Below are positions 62,300 to 64,000 of a stretch of 64,000 bases of DNA, in pieces. The DNA lies in NCBI GenBank assembly GCA_029553475.1, contig JAKPKV010000009.1, forward strand, positions 1-64,000, in the 5' to 3' direction. Position 1 is the stretch's first letter. Each line of letters opens with the position of its first letter. This DNA comes from Armatimonadota bacterium (GTDB taxonomy: Bacteria; Armatimonadota; Hebobacteria; CAIYQO01). The notes under the pieces are model-generated. The model ran no database searches and was not told where the DNA came from. It saw nothing but the letters and a program-made list of their open reading frames with translations. The position numbers and the translations under genes are program-made.

Positions 62300-63847
62300 A
62301 TGAAACAGATGGCGATCAACCTGCTGGCGGTCTTACTCCTGTATGGGTTTGCCTATGCGGATAATCCCGACCCTATCGCGCTCATTGGCATACCAGAAGA
62401 TGGATTGGATGTCGAGCAAACCATCGCGATAGAGGGAGTCGCCGGCCCATCGCGCGACTCCACAACGGTCACCTGGGTTTTAGAATATGGTGAAGGAGAA
62501 TCACCGACTACCTGGATTCAACTGGCGAATGGCAATACCGTGGTCGGGTATCCGCGCACCTGGCAAGAACCAGATCCTGAAACAAGCGATTATGGCTTAT
62601 TTTACAATTGGGATACGACGCAAAAGCCGGATGGCTACTATACGGTACGCCTGACTGTAACCGATGGCGCTAATAAAATCGCAACTGATCAGTCGCTCTA
62701 CTATTTTGACAACGCGCATTTATATGGAGATGAAGATGGCGAAGAGGAAGAACCGTTGTCTTTTCTTCTCGAAGAAGGGATTGATACGATATTCCAAGAT
62801 GATATGTTACCATTGACAACTCCACCGCATGGGCGAACGCAAGCACCTAGTGGACCAATTGGTGTTCCTACCAATGGTACTTATCGCTATTTTACACCAT
62901 GGCATTTATATGGTTCACGTTTTCGCGCAATTCCAAGCGAATGGAAAGCCTAGGGTGGAACAGTCATCAAGACAACAAACTGCTCGTGCTGGGTTAAATG
63001 GACATCTGGTAGAACAACGGGCACTCTTTCTTATGTAACAACGGGTAACAAGCGCTCATATTTTAAAAATATTGGCATTTGGGATGTCGATGTATTACCG
63101 AATTCGAAAACAATTACGAAAAATGGTACACCATATCAACCTGTTGATATTCACGGTCATGGCATCGGTGAATTTGAAGAGTATAACGAAATGTTCATAC
63201 CGGTCCATTCTGGACATTTTACTCCTCCTCCGTCAGCGATAGAATTAACTTGCGATGTAGCATCTTATGGGCCGCCCACTGGTATTGGATTATCACAATT
63301 GAAAGCTGGATATATCCAAAATGTGAAATTTAACCTACTCCGAGCTTCATATGTTGGAGGCGGTATACGCATCCACCCCATTGAAACGAAAGGGCTGTTA
63401 TTAGATAGTATGAGAGGTCAAACCAAAGGTTGGGCATATGATGGTACGGCTTTAGGATATAAGTTTACTTCTAAATTCACCAATATGGGAGTATCGTATG
63501 GGATTATATACGACTTATCATTTGGCGACACGCCTTCAATGCAATATCCTATATATAAGATTGGAAATATCCTTGCGAGTACTACAACATTACTATCATA
63601 CAATAACTATGTTGCTGCAGGTAATACCGAGCAGCAAAACGAAATTGGAAATTATGTCCTCCGATCAGAGCTAGATTGGTATCTAAATTTAAATGGCGTA
63701 TATGATACTGTAATGCACGTCTGGGAACCAAGTCCATCCGCCGGTATCACATATCCGGACGGATGGGGTTCTGTTGTAAATTCAAACTGGACCATGGCGT
63801 ATCCTAATGCAAATACTGTAGTTAATAGTCAAAATTACAATCCGTGA
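62300..63847 (+). pseudogene. Secreted protein interrupted by a single in-frame TAG
   Basis: ATG 62300 follows AAAGGAG by 7 bases and gives a signal peptide (MKQMAINLLAVLLLYGFAYA). Residues 22-217 are Asp-rich and Ig-like in part (VRLTVTDGANKIATDQSLYY). TAG lies at codon 218 (62951-62953). Beyond it the same frame stays open for 297 codons: GGTVIKTTNCSCWVKWTSGR, PVDIHGHGIGEFEEYNEMFI and on to WTMAYPNANTVVNSQNYNP, ending at a stop at 63845-63847. The whole 516-codon frame has one stop only, so this is one gene with a nonsense change or a readthrough site. I do not recognise the family; codon use is AT-rich. Confidence 0.7.
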
Positions 63848-63928
63848 TTATTCAATGTCATAATGATACCGGAAGTATTATGCATTGCATTTTTTATTGC
63901 TTTCACATCCGTTGATGGAGGATAATTA

Positions 63929-64000
63929 TGCCAGAGAGACTCTGTAGGCGTAGCTGGAGCTATATTTATACAGCTATTAGTATATTGCTATTGATTATTA
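63929..64000 (+). CDS. Partial gene running off the window, membrane protein N-terminus
   Basis: The ATG at 63929 follows GGAGG (63918-63922) by 6 bases. The 24 visible codons read MPERLCRRSWSYIYTAISIL and on to LLII: a basic start then a hydrophobic helix, that is, a signal anchor or signal peptide. The base composition is low-GC like the two genes before it. The remainder lies outside the window, so its family is unknown. Confidence 0.6.

Noticed and set aside
58334-63847. Alternative genetic code (TGA or TAG as sense)
   Set aside because: TGA, TAG and TAA all end many intact genes in this window (for example TGA in lpxC and the GNAT gene, TAG in the first prepilin gene, TAA in enolase), and the two interrupted genes use different stops.

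Overview
The window is GC-rich bacterial chromosome, most likely from a diderm of the Armatimonadota or a close relative. Three prepilin-like proteins carry the N-terminal signature [19 protein letters not shown] followed by [14 protein letters not shown] and an H-X9-DG motif, a combination I associate with that phylum. LpxC, FabZ and LpxA point to lipopolysaccharide and an outer membrane. A ddl-ftsQ-DUF881-Sbp cluster gives the cell-division side. Strong sigma70-type promoters (TTGACA, 16-18 bases, TAnnnT) are readable in many places. The taxonomic call is inference from gene content.

Layout. 0-3 kb: two prepilin-type secreted proteins. 3-15 kb: a glycosyltransferase and a 3337-residue secreted beta-propeller/Ig-like giant, then a transposase remnant. 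15-25 kb: a hypothetical gene, enolase, a small membrane protein, tRNA-Gly and tRNA-Cys, a PQQ-like propeller protein, a large secreted protein and a glycosidase-like protein. 25-27 kb: a phage terminase large subunit encoded as two overlapping genes under its own promoter. 27-30 kb: lipid A operon lpxC-GNAT-fabZ-lpxA. 30-34 kb: small envelope proteins (two LPP20-like paralogues, a SIMPL protein). 34-41 kb: carbohydrate genes (AraC regulator, GH4 glycosidase, Gfo/Idh/MocA oxidoreductase, FG-GAP protein, a predicted toroid polysaccharide-active enzyme). 41-48 kb: lipoprotein, ddl-ftsQ-DUF881-sbp, a third prepilin and rsgA. 48-51 kb: a glutamine amidotransferase, then a phage scaffold protein and HK97-type capsid protein behind a promoter plus terminator leader. 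51-56 kb: oxidoreductase, HEAT-repeat protein, MetF-like/Rex pair. 56-61 kb: cell-surface glycan genes (ArnE-like flippase subunit, membrane protein, methyltransferase, polyprenyl-phosphate GT2 with an in-frame stop, sugar-phosphate transferase). 61-64 kb: a visibly AT-richer segment with an M14 carboxypeptidase, a secreted protein interrupted by an in-frame TAG, and the start of another gene.

The most interesting signal is a pair of phage-derived modules (terminase at 25 kb, scaffold/capsid at 49 kb) separated by 23 kb of ordinary host genes. Their genes are intact, have good ribosome sites, and sit behind look-alike promoters that both begin TTGACAAAC. No portal, protease, tail, integrase or lysis gene is in the window. 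This could be a scattered domesticated particle system comparable to a gene transfer agent, or the surviving pieces of an old prophage. Other points of note are three genes whose -10 box lies exactly 8 bases before the ATG (probable leaderless mRNAs), two genes split by a single in-frame stop near the end of the window, and several families of dispersed palindromic repeats.
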